From: Takakia lepidozioides
Taxonomy: Eukaryota > Streptophyta > Takakiopsida > Takakiales > Takakiaceae
Direction: 5' to 3'
Assembly: GCA_030704615.1 (NCBI GenBank)
Contig: CM060731.1
Coordinates: forward strand, 70,350,756-70,414,755
Length of the DNA stretch: 64,000 bases
This document shows, in pieces, positions 41,986 to 53,225 of this stretch (position 1 is its first letter; each line of letters opens with the position of its first letter). Under the pieces are notes generated by a model, which had not been told where the DNA came from, did not search any database, and saw only the letters and a program-made list of their open reading frames with translations. The translations under genes and the position numbers were made by a program.

Positions 41986-42330
41986 CGGGTCCGGATTTTC
42001 ACCCCTGGTACCTGGCAGGTTTTTTTTGGGGGGGGAACTCCCCCCCCCCCGGTGAGAACCTAAGTGCGTCAACACACTCAATTTTTTCACGATCATGATT
42101 TCAGGATGCTCATCGACGACAGTGTTGTGCGGGTCCGGATTTTCACCCCTGGTACCTGACAGGTTTTTTTTGGGGGGGGAACTCCCCCCCCCCCGGTGAG
42201 AACCTAAGTGCGTCAACACACTCAATTTTTTCACGATCATGATTTCAGGATGATCATTGACGACATCAACGACAGTGTTGTGCAGGTCCGGATTTTCACC
42301 CCGGGTACCCGACGGGTTAGGGTCAGCGTT
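41917..42330. repeat. Three tandem copies of a 144-bp unit
   Basis: Units begin at 41917, 42061 and 42205 (TRAGTGCGTCAACRCACTCA), each running through GGTCCGGATTTTCACCCC and a T-run/G-run/C-run block. The third copy is incomplete. The arm of the neighbouring inverted repeat is the first unit. Confidence 0.8.
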
Positions 42331-43367
42331 TTTTTTTATTGGCGATTTTTCGCCATTTGGCTGTTTGAAAATCCCCTTGGCGAATGAAACAAAGGGAAAA
42401 AGAGGTCCAAATAAGGCAGTTTTCGCCAAAAAATGGGGGTCTCAAAAAGGTCCTCGTCTGTGGATCCACGGGGCAGCAGCACAGATGTAGCCATGGCGGG
42501 CCCCATGCAGGATGATCTGACGGGCCAGATGAGGAGTGGGTTTAGGATTGTGGGGCCTCATCTGTTTCCCAAGGAGATGCTCGTTGCCAGTTTTGCGAGA
42601 ACTATATACCTCATTTGTACCAATTAGCCTTGGTTTTCACATAGAAAGAGTTTCATTCGTCCTATGGCTTTCAACTATTTCTATACTTCACCTTCTATTG
42701 CTCATCAACATTCATTTGATTCGCAAAATATGGCAAGGGTGGAAATACATGTAGCCTACCAATTCGAGGAAAATTACCTAGAATGGGCCACTACCCTACA
42801 CCCAATATATATAGCCACTCCTATTCCTTTTCAAAATCCCTAAAAAAAACCCTGGTTAGGGTCCGGGTTACCTATCCTGATCCGGACCCGTGCCATCACC
42901 AAAAACTCGGACCCTGACCCGGGTTCATTTCAAAACCGGACCCGGACCCGCCAGCTAGGTCCAGAACCCGTTAAACCCACTACTCGCGGGCCAGAGTTGG
43001 TATAGCCATCTTTCCTAGTTCACTAGTTGACTTTCTAGAGAGTTATACTATTGTTGGTGGGTTGAAAAGCAACTCACTAGTGGGTGTGGCTGCTCCAGGA
43101 GTATACTTAAAAACAATGATGGGGCTTGGTGAGAGTGGGGCTAGGTGGGATCGTAGCTTGGGGCTAGTGGAAGTGGGACCAACTGCGTGAAGTGCTTGGG
43201 GTGGGAGTGCTTGGGGTTGACGAAGTAGGGATGGGGGAATTGGGTCGATCGTCGTGCTTGTAAAGGGGACTCAATATGTCGTGTTTGCCGTATATTGCCG
43301 TGTTTGCCGTGTTTGGAAGTTTTGCCGTGTTCACCTCTTCTTCCAAAATATACACTTCCACGGTAAT

Positions 43368-44794
43368 ATGACCCCCTCTAAACCTTGTCCTCGGTTATAG
43401 GACTTGCTTCTCCCTCCTCTAAACCCTGGGCCTAGGCTCACGCTTAGAGGGCAAAGCATGAGCCGAGCTCCTGGGCTCACGCGGCTAGGCTCACGCCGTA
43501 GCTACGCTCCCGCCGAAGCATACCCATGGAGAGCAAAAGTGCTCCCTCATATATCTAGACTCGGCGCCGCCCAAAAGACAGGCGGCCGAAGTTCCTTCTA
43601 GAATGGTGGACTACCTACTCGCCTCCACATAAGATATAGTTGGGTTCATTGTTCAGCCTTGACTCTTCCTACACTCAACATATCTGGTCCCACTCATTGA
43701 TCCATAGCTATATTAATTAATATAGCTATGGTTCATGTTTTGGTCTTTTTTTGGGGCCATGCATGTGCAGCGCCCAAAGTAGGTACTAACTTAGAAAGTA
43801 AGTAGTAAGACGTAGGGGATGAGCGCGCTCTCTCCTCTACATACCTTCTCAAGGAGGCGGCCGGGACCCCATCAAGCGGTGGGGGATCTTCTAGAAGGTT
43901 GCCCAACACATGTCACCCCTAGAAACCACTACTTGACACTTGTTTACCCCAATTTGGCGCCTGAATTAAACTATCCTCCACTTAATAGCCGTCGCCTTTC
44001 TACTTTCTTTTCTTTGGACCCCCCCTTACACAAGGGTTATTCCGTCAAATCCTTGTGTAGCTTACTATATATCCCCTTTTAAGCTCCTCGACCATCCTCT
44101 AATGGGCAGGGCCCACGCCAACTTGGGGGCTTATCCATAGCCCCCCTAAGGAAAGAGAAGACCGATTGATAACCCTGCCAAACCGGGCGGTTTTCTATAT
44201 GTGCTCATGTTCCCCTCAATACCACAAGCGAGTATGGCTCTCAATCAAATGGGTCCCACCGCTCATCAGTGAGTCCGGTTGCTGGTTATAACCCAGAGTA
44301 TCTTCTGCCCCCCCAACAGTGGTATGCACAGTAGGAAAAACAGTGACAGCTCAGCTAAGGAAGTTGGTGCCCTAACACCTCTACATTTTTTTTTGGGCAA
44401 AAATAGAGGTTGTGGTTCCTCGTCACGTGTTTTTTTGTTTTTGGTATCATTATATCATTGTATTTTGTTTTTGGTATCACCTCCACATTTAAAATACAAA
44501 AATGCAAAAAAAATGCGAGAAACCTTTTCCAAGCGAGCTTAGTTGCAATGGTAAGGTCAAAGAAGATTCTGGTAAGAAGGGCAGTAGCAGTAGAGTTCAA
44601 TCCTTCCAATGACCAATTGCACCTAGCCTTCCATATAATGCCAGATGGTAGCTTCTCGGAGGGCTTCAAAGACAGGGCATTTGCAGGCCACCGACTTTGA
44701 TCCCTTATCCCACATTTAAAAATGCAAGAAAAATTCTGAGGATTAGATTCCACACTAGTAGTAGTCACTAGTCACTAGTCATTCCGGAGTTTGA
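43368..44794. other. Repeat-derived spacer before the F-box gene
   Basis: No gene seen. At 44530-44610 a plus-strand tRNA-like string occurs (A-box-like TTAGTTGCAATGGTAAGG, B-box-like GAGTTCAATCC about 50 bases later), probably the head of another tRNA-derived SINE. 44440-44480 repeats TTTTGTTTTTGGTATCA twice. Confidence 0.4.
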
Positions 44795-44905
44795 ATGTTT
44801 TGGGGTACAAGTATGATAATGCAATTTGTCTTTCCCACCTGCACACTCTCCCTCTCTCTCTCCCTCCCACACACTCTCGCACAGTGTCACTCTTTGCGAG
44901 CAGAG

Positions 44906-46378
44906 ATGCAGGAGGTGGGGAGCGCACGGAGTTGGTTGGGAAAGGTTGATCAGAGGTGGGATGAGAGGGGAGAAAGAAAGATTGGTTGTGAGGAGGAGCA
45001 GGAATTAATTCCGGGGCTGCCCAACGAAGTTGCTCTGAATTGTGTGCTGGCAAAGGTGCCATGGCACGCAATGTTGGGGCTTGCGTCTGTGAGCCGTGCG
45101 TGGCACAGTGCTTTGGAGACGCGCTCCATTTTCGATGCTCGCGTTCGCGCCGGTGGTTTCCAGGGATTCTTTGCCCTCCTCCATAAAGCAACCAAGAAAC
45201 CAACATCTGTGTTTCCATTTGGAGCGCGCGATTTCTTGAACGCCTGCGAGCTACCACCCACATCAATTCATGGCGAAGGGGACGATGGGGTTGGTGAAAT
45301 GGCCACGATCTCAAAGGTCGAGGCTGAAATTTGGTTGGAATCCAATCAGCTGGATGTCGATGAGACCCAATTTTGGGAAGTTACTGAAACTTGGTCATAT
45401 GCCATTTCTGTTTATGACCCTCGAGACAACTTTTGGCAACAGCTGCCTCCTATTCCGAATATCGAATGCGGTATCCCTCTCTTCTGCCGCTGTGTGTGCG
45501 TGGGTGGGAGACTGCTAGTTATTGGTGGCCGCGATCAGGAGACATCGGAGCCTCGGAGTGAGGTTTACATGCTGGATTTGGTAGCTGGACATGGGGTGTG
45601 GCACCAATGTGCAAGCATGAATACACCCCGGGCGAGCTTTTCTTGTGGGGTTGTGGACGGCAAGGTGATTGTTGCTGGTGGGCAATCAAACTATGCATAT
45701 GCAATCTCTTCTGCCGAGGTCTTTGATATTGTTGGTAATGCATGGAGCTCAATTGCAGACATAGGGGTGCCATGCTCATTTTCTGTGGATGCTGTGATGG
45801 ATGGCAAACTCTATGTCACTGGTGGCTACTCTTCAGTGTCGAATACACAGGACAATAAGATTGATCATGTGAAAGCTGGTAGTCGAGTTCAGTGGGATGA
45901 TGAAGAAGACGATGATGTCCAAAGACAGTGGGTCCAATCAGCTCAAGTCTATGATGCCAGAAAAGGGAATTGGACAGAAGTGGAAGACATGTGCAAAGAT
46001 GAGGTTCATGCTTGCGCAGTTGTTGACAGGCAGCTCCATGGTCTAAGAGCCGATGGAATCCATCGCTACTGCGAGTCTTCCAATTCTTGGTCGGTTGTGC
46101 AGTGCAATCCCTGGAACAGGTTACGAGTAGAAGCCGAAGGGGGGCCCGCCACATCAGCCAGTTATGGGACAAATTCATCATGTGTGCTGACTGCTACTGC
46201 TGTGAAACATGAAGTCTTCGCCATGGTTTGCTTCGGAGCTGATGAGGAATCCTCTGTCTCTTTGTACAGAAATGCAGAGTATGGAAAACCAGGGAAGAAG
46301 AACGCGGGCTGGAAGAAGGTTTTGTGTCCGTTCCAATTATTGGGCTTGTTCCCAGCCTGCTGCTCGATTGAGATGTAA
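44906..46378 (+). CDS. F-box/kelch-repeat protein
   Basis: Likely substrate receptor of an SCF ubiquitin ligase. Single uninterrupted frame of 490 residues from ATG at 44906 to TAA. An earlier in-frame ATG at 44795 would add 37 residues translated from a CT-rich, 5'-UTR-like stretch, so I prefer 44906. The F-box is near residues 34-75 (IPGLPNEVALNCVLAKVP, then LGLASVSRAWHSAL). Kelch repeats follow: VYDPRDNFWQQLPPIPN, LLVIGGRDQE, VIVAGGQSNYAYAISSAEVF, LYVTGGYSS and VYDARKGNWTEVEDM, each with the double Gly and the spaced Tyr/Trp. An acidic insert (DDEEDDDVQ) interrupts the propeller. No intron. The target protein is unknown. Confidence 0.9.
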   Translation: MQEVGSARSWLGKVDQRWDERGERKIGCEEEQELIPGLPNEVALNCVLAKVPWHAMLGLASVSRAWHSALETRSIFDARVRAGGFQGFFALLHKATKKPTSVFPFGARDFLNACELPPTSIHGEGDDGVGEMATISKVEAEIWLESNQLDVDETQFWEVTETWSYAISVYDPRDNFWQQLPPIPNIECGIPLFCRCVCVGGRLLVIGGRDQETSEPRSEVYMLDLVAGHGVWHQCASMNTPRASFSCGVVDGKVIVAGGQSNYAYAISSAEVFDIVGNAWSSIADIGVPCSFSVDAVMDGKLYVTGGYSSVSNTQDNKIDHVKAGSRVQWDDEEDDDVQRQWVQSAQVYDARKGNWTEVEDMCKDEVHACAVVDRQLHGLRADGIHRYCESSNSWSVVQCNPWNRLRVEAEGGPATSASYGTNSSCVLTATAVKHEVFAMVCFGADEESSVSLYRNAEYGKPGKKNAGWKKVLCPFQLLGLFPACCSIEM

Positions 46379-46680
46379 TAAATACTTGCACAAGCTCTGC
46401 ACCGTAGCCTCTAGGTTCACCATGCGTCCAGTGTACATGTTGTATGTTTGTGTGGCTTATCGCCCTTCCACACTAGTGCAGTCTAGAGCCAGCTCGCGGA
46501 GGTCCAATCTTTGGTATACAAGTAGGATTTACGTCTCTAGCAAGAAGCTTTTGAGATTAGAACTACGTACGCCAGATTTTGACCGACTTTTGCACTCGTC
46601 TTGCAATTACTTGTGAAGAAAAATTTATGAGATGCAAACAGATCATTCGCTTTACACTGCATTCTGATTTTTGTTGAATT
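46379..46680 (+). other. 3' flank of the F-box gene
   Basis: Probable 3' untranslated region; ends at an acceptor-like TTGTTGAATTTAG before 46684. Confidence 0.35.
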
Positions 46681-46683
46681 TAG

Positions 46684-48745
46684 GTCTGGGATGCCAAAGG
46701 GAGGCTGTTCGTTTCTTACTACAGGTTTGCTGGACACCTTGCTTCCGGTGGCGCTGATGGTTCTTCATGTACTCTCTGGATTAGGCCTGAACTCGTCTGG
46801 CAAATGGTGCTAGATCGTCGAAGAAGGGGCCTGCGAATGACAGTAATTCAATGGTTGTTTTACACAAAGACACTTGCAACTGATGGTATTAAGTATGGAC
46901 TGTCTTTCTGAATGCCTGGGTTGATTCCATCTTGCCAGACAAGTTCGAACGGGATCCCATCACATCGTGCAATCTTGACTTCTAGATTTAGTCGTTTAAG
47001 TCACCTGGGGCATTGCTTTCACAGGAAAATACATCCATCAATCAGACGCTCAAAATTGTGGCAGTTGCAGGTGTACAAAGGTGAAGGTGTTGGATTTATA
47101 TCGAGAGCTCCTTTGCTCAACTAAGCCATATCTCGTGCCATTACTGTCTCCGTAACTGTCTCATTCGATCTCTGCTTTTTCCCTTAACATTCTTCAAATT
47201 ATGTCATGTTGGCTTGCAGTACCGTACTTCCCGGCCACATTGTAACCACAGGTCTCTTTGCCTTCCTTTGTGCCACAAATCATATGGACACTTAATATCC
47301 CGAGAGTGGAGATGTGCTCTGGATGAAGTCTACCGCGCGGGGCCAGTTGAAGGCCATGTACAAATACAACCCAGAAAAATAAACTTGTGGGTAACATAGT
47401 GTCCAGAAATGGAAAACTCAGAGCATGCCTTGCTGTAAAGTTTGTAGATACAATCAGTTTGAACACTGTGGTACTATCAACATACACTTGAACGTTCGCC
47501 TGAAGTGGACACAGTTGATGAAAATCGCATTTTGAAATCTTGTGCTCGATCTTCGTGCGCACATCAGTGTCTGTTTGGTTTCTTTGGAAGAAGTCTTAGG
47601 AGAGATGGTGTGTTGCATGCCATTGAGTTGTACTTGGCCCAAAGCCGACCAAGATTCACCGAAAACCATTGAGGTTTCTCTTGCCAATTCTTTTTTGATG
47701 AGTTCTTCTACAAAAGTTGAAAGGCTAAAGCTCAGAAAAGATGAAATTTAAGATGTGAAGGCAACTTTCAAGCGCAAGTGCAACTCGTTTCCAAAACAAC
47801 ACTAGGCTAATCAGTTTCTTCGTGAAGCAAAGAATTTGACACAACGTTGCATGCGTATCGTATTCTCGGTAGGGACTTAAACACTTTAGCTGACGAGACG
47901 TTACTGGGAGGGAGGAATAATGAAACTTTTCCGCTAGCGATATTTAGTATCTCTTTCTCACTGTCCGTACAGGCTACGAAGAGCGATGCGAGAGATTGTG
48001 GAAGAGATTGTGGACTGCGGGACGGCTGTGGAGGGTTGTCCGATTCTTTTTGGTGTAAAGCGCTTGAAGGTGAACTCTCGATACCTGGTAGCTGTACAGA
48101 GACAGAGGAAAGATGTTTTGTCATACTGAATAGGAACGGTTCTGAATTGTTTTCCTTTGAATCCACTAGGTATTGCGGGGACAGCTCGTTGAAGAAGATC
48201 TATGTTTGGGACTATGAAGAAGAGTCGGGGACTCCAACAAATCAGCGGCTTTTTCTAGACACAGCCGATCTTTTTCCGGGGGTACCAGATGGAGCCACCA
48301 TAGACTCCCAAGGATTTCTGTGGGTGTGTTTCTTCGATAGACATAAGCTCGTCCAGATCTCGCCTGAAGCAAAGGTGGTGCATGTCATCAACCTTCCTGT
48401 GAAGCGGCCCACTCAGCCCATTTGGTATGGTGAGGATCTCGACGAGTTGTTGATCACTACGGCTACATTGGGTGTTGATGTGCCCAGTTCATTGTACTAT
48501 TTCATGATTCTAGTTATATGGGAACAATGTGCAAGTTTGTGTGGAGCTCACAATCATCTTGTGCGACCTTACATCCTTCTTGGTTTTCTGCTTTGTCAAG
48601 TTATAATTTGTTCTTCAAGAACACAAGAATGGCACAAACTAAGCATGTGCCAGAGGTATTGGACTGCCTCACCTGGGTGATCCGGGGTACCAGGATATTA
48701 CTGGACTGCGTCTTTCTTCGGTGGGCAGCCTCAGGCACTGCCTTG
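46684..48745 (+). CDS. SMP-30/gluconolactonase-like (regucalcin) protein, exon structure uncertain
   Basis: The clear part, about 48190-48500, reads KKIYVWDYEEESGTP, LFPGVPDGATIDSQGFLWVC, VVHVINLPVKRPTQP and GEDLDELLITTATLGVD. This is the order of blades 4-6 of the SMP-30 beta-propeller: the PDG metal-site motif, then the G.DLDELY.T.A motif. A further exon near 48670-48745 would give GDPGYQDITGLRL, similar to the family C-terminus. Upstream, 46684 onward (VWDAKGRLFVSYYR) and 47968 onward (MREIVEEIVDCGTAVEGCPI) are possible earlier exons, but their frames cannot be joined with confidence. Family members are calcium- or zinc-dependent lactonases. It may be a decayed copy, since stops fall close to each piece. 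Confidence 0.5.
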
Positions 48746-49780
48746 TATCTGTGTCCCAGGCCTTACAAGTCAGTTTTCCATAGGGCACCTGGCACGAATG
48801 CCAGTGAACAAGTGCCATACAACGACACGGGACAAATCAGGGCGAGCCAAATCCACAAGTGATTTTCCATTACTGTGAAGGCCTGGAAGGCACACTTATT
48901 GAGGCCACTCTACATACTTATTTTTAGAGCATCTCCACGGTGAGCACTGCCCGTCAAATGTTATATACCCAAACGTTATATACCTTGGTTACAGGGGTGA
49001 CTGTATTTTTTACAAAGACTGGTTGCCTCACACTCCACAGTTGGCACGGTAAGCGAGAGTGCAGAGACAAGCCCCAAGGCAGGATCACAATCTTGGCGCG
49101 GTCCAAGAACATAATATCTCCTGAACTCACGAATTTAATTTACGGTGGTTGGTGGGGTCCCGGTATGATTGGCCAAAGTGCCGGGCTGGAGGCAGATTTA
49201 AGGGCTAAGGTGAGCTATTGCCCATAAACTCATACACAACAATTTCCAGAGTCCATGGACAGTGACAACTGTACATTCCAGTGTTGCGCACTGCTTAGGA
49301 CTTCGACCTCCGCACAGAACTCGTTGCCCACTTGCGGGGAGGAATAGGATAGTGTGCAGGAGCATAGGTTGATATTTCACAGATCGACAATCGAAGACAC
49401 CTCCGATTCTTCTCTATGGAGCGTCGCACGACGTGTGCAATGCTATGCAGAGGATCGACACTAGAGCACTTACGAATGTGACCTGAAAAATCTTGTTGTC
49501 ACGAGCATAGTATTTCTTTGTTGTGCCCGTGTCTGACTTTGTTTGCAAGCCAAGTCGGTGGGTTGCATTCACACTCTTTCACTCGCCGACAAGAACCAAT
49601 CCCCAAATTTCTGGGGCCGCCTGCACATATTCCTCTCAATATAAAGACCAGTTGCATCCACCACAAAAATGGGACCCGCTCACCTCCCAGGCCATATCTG
49701 CCAACAGGAGTTCATCCACGGAAATGAACCTTACTAAGTGGCAGTTACCTATATATAGTACCCACGATCAATTGGGGGGA
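48746..49780. other. Intergenic, no gene recognised
   Basis: No coding signal I can support on either strand. Confidence 0.35.
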
Positions 49781-49784
49781 GAGT

Positions 49785-50575
49785 TGAAGATCAGGCAACC
49801 CCATAGTGTGGGAAGAGCCAATCAGTGGGGCCGACGGGAGGCTTGGAAAGGAGGGAAATGGCTCCACAAGCTGCACACATCTGTACGCATAGAAGTAGGG
49901 GGGGTACCCAACGTAGAAGCATGGGAGGGCGATGGGAGACCTTCCAGAAGCAGCGGTGGGCCCCCTTCTAGAAGACTCCACCACCGCCTCCAAAGACTAT
50001 ATAAGGAGGGTAAGGGTTCCATTTTATTAGGCCTCCATTTCATGGGCTCTGCAAGCATGCCCCCTTAGAAAATAAAAATTTGGAACCTGAACCTATCTAA
50101 TTAGAAACTCTCTTACTATGTACTAGAATCATTTTTGCACCATCAAAAGTTTTAAGAAAACAGCCATATACATACACAATTATACACAACATATACCTAC
50201 CATGTACCCCAATTCATTTGGCCAATTTGGGAAGGTCAGGCAACCCGACATTGTGGGAAGAGCCAATTTGTGGGGCCGCGGGAGGCTTGGAGAGGAGGGA
50301 AATGGCATGCACATGTACGCCTAGGCTAGCGTAGAAGTAGGAGGGTCGATGGGAGGTAGACAGCTGTACGATTCTTTTTTATACGGCATTTTATATGGCA
50401 TGGGATGGGGCGGTGGGCCCAAGACATGCGTTGTACGCCCTCCTACTTCTAGAGCTTTCCAGAAGTAGGGGGATGAGGCGGTGGCCCCTTCTAGAAGGCT
50501 CCACCACTGCCTCCAAAGACTATATAGAGGGTAAGGGATATACATTTTATTAGGTTTCTTGTTGTAGGTACTGTG
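49785..50575. repeat. Two diverged direct repeats (~280 and ~350 bp) with TATA-like ends
   Basis: Copy A 49785-50062 and copy B 50228-50575. Both run from AGGCAACCC...TGTGGGAAGAGCCAAT through GGGAGGCTTGG and AGGAGGGAAATGGC to CTTCTAGAAGRCTCCACCAC, then GCCTCCAAAGACTATATA and GGGTAAGGG. Copy B has an insert. The spacing and the TATA-like ends resemble LTRs of a small element, but the interior is only ~165 bp. Confidence 0.55.
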
Positions 50576-51188
50576 CAAATTTGGGAAGAATTGACCGTTC
50601 CGTTTGGGAGATTATAATAATTTACCAGGGGGTTTTTTCAACTCCAAAGAAATTTTGAGGAAACATTCTGTTTGACAAAGCAAATTCGCCCTGACATAGA
50701 TTTTTGTTGGGGGCCGACCAACTCAATCACAATTCATGCAGGGTTACATGTGTCCTTTGGAAATTTGTGGGCCAAATTCCCAAAAAAAAAATGGCACATT
50801 GTATGTGCAATCAAGGGGTTCAATGGAAGAAAACCTACACTGGAAAAGGAAGATCCACATAGTTCCAGGAGTTTTTTACAGAATCAAGTTTCCTCTGGTG
50901 CAATCCTGAAGTGCCGATGACGATGTATTGGCGACAATGACGTGACATTTCAGATAAAACATGGCAATGATAAGGTGGCACTATGGCACCCTATTGCTGC
51001 TCTGATTATCATAATTCAGTTTTTTCTTTTTTCTTTTTTCCTCTTTCAGCCCAAATTTTGACAACAATGATGTGGCTGATGATGACATGTCCTACAAATG
51101 TGGCTATGATGATGTGGTAATCGGGCACCCCATTCCCGCTCTACACTGAAATTCGAGGCCCATCTAAGCCCAGTGAAAGCTTGGCAGT
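50576..51188. other. Spacer, no gene
   Basis: Short diverged repeats of GACAATGATGTGRC (50930-51110). Nothing else recognised. Confidence 0.3.
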
Positions 51189-51196
51189 GTAGTAAC

Positions 51197-51811
51197 CAGT
51201 GTTGGGCGGGCATGTCACTGAGAACATGACCTACGGGCCCGAACTTGTCGATATGGAAACCCATTAGAAGCCCGCCGGGCCCGGGCTTGTGAGGATATTA
51301 AGATTTTTGTTGTCCGGCGGATATGCATAATCTATGCTCATTTTTGTGTTGCCGGTCATGGTTATAAAGGGTTTGTTGTTATAGAAGCCCGCCGGTCGTG
51401 TGTAAGGGCAGGTCATGAATTTTATTTAAAATATATATATTTTTAAATGACTTCAACTTCTCTAAATTTTTTTGGGCCACCCTCATTTCATTGAAATCAC
51501 CAATAGTTGAAGTACCTCAGTCATGATCTCCACCTTGATTCTGACCAACCTGGGCCTTCACATGCCCTGGTTCTCTTTATTCCACAAGCCCGCCCCGCCC
51601 CTCCTACACCTCTTACCTGCCTATGCAGGTCTTTTCGCGGGCCTCCTGGAGCCCTAACCCGCCTATACAGGTCTTGGGGCGGGCCCCATGGAGACACAAA
51701 CCCACCTAGGCAGGTCTTGGGCCGGGTAAGCGGTATGGATAGGTCCGGCGATCAGGGCTGGACATACCCTGGTGCATACCCGGCTCTGACCTGTGTACCC
51801 GCCCAACACTG
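51197..51811. mobile_element. Non-autonomous hAT-type MITE, 615 bp
   Basis: Inverted ends CAGTGTTGGGCGGG and CCCGCCCAACACTG; perfect 8-bp duplication GTAGTAAC at 51189-51196 and 51812-51819. The interior is rich in GCCCGCC/GGGCGGG strings and has no transposase. It shares its first 9 bases with the MITE at 2743 but the interior differs. Confidence 0.85.
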
Positions 51812-51985
51812 GTAGTAACACCTAAATGTGTGTGTTTAAGCAGTTCTATTAATAGAAAATGTCTAGCAAGGAGATATATATATCGTTGGATTAGCAACAG
51901 AACAAAGAGGTCCTGATATCAATTACAATTTTTTGACCACAACCATGAATTGATATTAATTTTCAACGTGGTACTTAACAACTTC

Positions 51986-52074
51986 CTAGAGAGAGAGAAG
52001 ACTCCGGCCAAAACCGGCGTAACTAAGAGCCACTTCGCCTTGTGGGTACTGCCCTTTTTCGGGGGTGGGTCCTA
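51986..52074 (-). mobile_element. 5'-truncated SINE tail, 89 bp, with target duplication
   Basis: Flanked by TAACAACTTC at 51976-51985 and 52075-52084 (10 bp). The content is the structured module again: CCGG/CCGG hairpin, GCGTAACTAAGAGCCACTTC, GGGTACTG, CCC/GGG hairpin and GGTGGGTCCTAT. Confidence 0.8.
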
Positions 52075-52084
52075 TAACAACTTC

Positions 52085-52859
52085 TTATATGTGAGTGGTA
52101 GACCCAACTATTATGAACCCAAGAAATGACTAATGTAAAGCCTAAAACTGCCTAAGGTGCACAAGTGTGCATCCAAAAAGGCACCCCTATATAGCAAATT
52201 AAGAAGGACATATTCATTGTCCATGAGATGGTCTGCTCCTTGTAGAGTCTCTAAGTATCCAAAGTCAAAACATTAATGCACCTAAAAAGGAGCACCAAGT
52301 GGCCTATGCTGACCCAGGATAGTGTGTGAAAACGTACCTGAGTAAATGAAAACTAAACTGCCCTAAGTCCAGTGCTTATCCATGCATGCACCCAACAACG
52401 AGTCTTAATGTCCCTGCCATATCTGAAAATATCTAAATTGCATCCATCCTTGAACTTTTATGGATTGCATGCTGGGCCTCTTGCACATGTGAGCCCCGTG
52501 TTTATACTTGGTGTTAGAGTTAGAAACTTTGAATGGTCAGCGGGTCCATTTTAAATGGAGCAGCCGTCATGGTATTTTGAAACAAAATTTGCCCCAAATC
52601 TGGCCTATGCCCGCTCTTTCGGTGATTAATTAAGTGCAAATCTTGAGTACAGTAATCTATTTGATTTGTTAATAACCGTGTAGTTACAAATCCAATAAGT
52701 ACATGGATGTATACACGTTGAGTCGTAAAACCACCATATCTGTAGGAAATTATGGCCATTGGTAGACCTTAAATAAACCACTGGATTCTGTCTATCCATT
52801 CAAGGACCTCTGTAGTCATTTTTCTATGCAAAAATAGGGGTCCGTTCAAGGTCGCGCTC
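52085..52859. other. Spacer, no gene
   Basis: No coding signal or repeat termini recognised. Confidence 0.3.
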
Positions 52860-53225
52860 AGATTTAGGTGAATCTACCTTAGGAGACGCACATGGGAGAC
52901 GCCCTTGGATACATAGGAGACGATTGGGCTTAGATGACAGTGGACACTTGGGCCTCTACATGGGAGATGCACTTAGATACATAGAAGAGTGCACTTGGGC
53001 TTAGATGGTCCTCGACATAGGAGACGCACATGGATACAGAGGAAATCGCACTTGGTCTTAGATTTCAATTTTTCACACATGGGCCAATTTGCTATTTTTC
53101 ATGAATTTCTAGTGACAAAAGATACCTGAATTTCGATGTGTCTCATACCGCACGTCCAAAAATTATAAAACCGCCTCTATGACTCTACTCATTGAGGGGA
53201 AATTTCCACAACTAAACGAAATTGG
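52860..53225 (-). repeat. Inverted CCAAGTG-array piece joined to a SINE-like fragment
   Basis: 52870-53090 is the reverse complement of array units (GGAGACGCACATGGATACA, CACTTGGGCTTAGATG). 53090-53225 is part of the (AAAAC)n SINE-like repeat. Confidence 0.7.

Larger units (their letters stand above)
41411..43367. mobile_element. Possible non-autonomous DNA transposon with telomere-like and palindromic inserts
   Basis: Starts ATTACCGCGGAAACACGGCA and ends CCACGGTAAT. The right end also carries inverted GTTTGCCGTGTTTG strings matching AAACACGGCAAATACGGCAA at the left. The left 100 bp is repeated at 41511. No matching target duplication is evident and no transposase is present, so the limits are tentative. 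Confidence 0.4.

Noticed and set aside
44795-44905. Upstream in-frame ATG for the F-box/kelch gene
   Set aside because: The added 37 residues come from a CT-rich stretch typical of a 5' untranslated region; the ATG at 44906 is more plausible.
47194-47562. 122-codon minus-strand frame
   Set aside because: No domain, and no splice signals linking it to any gene; taken as chance.
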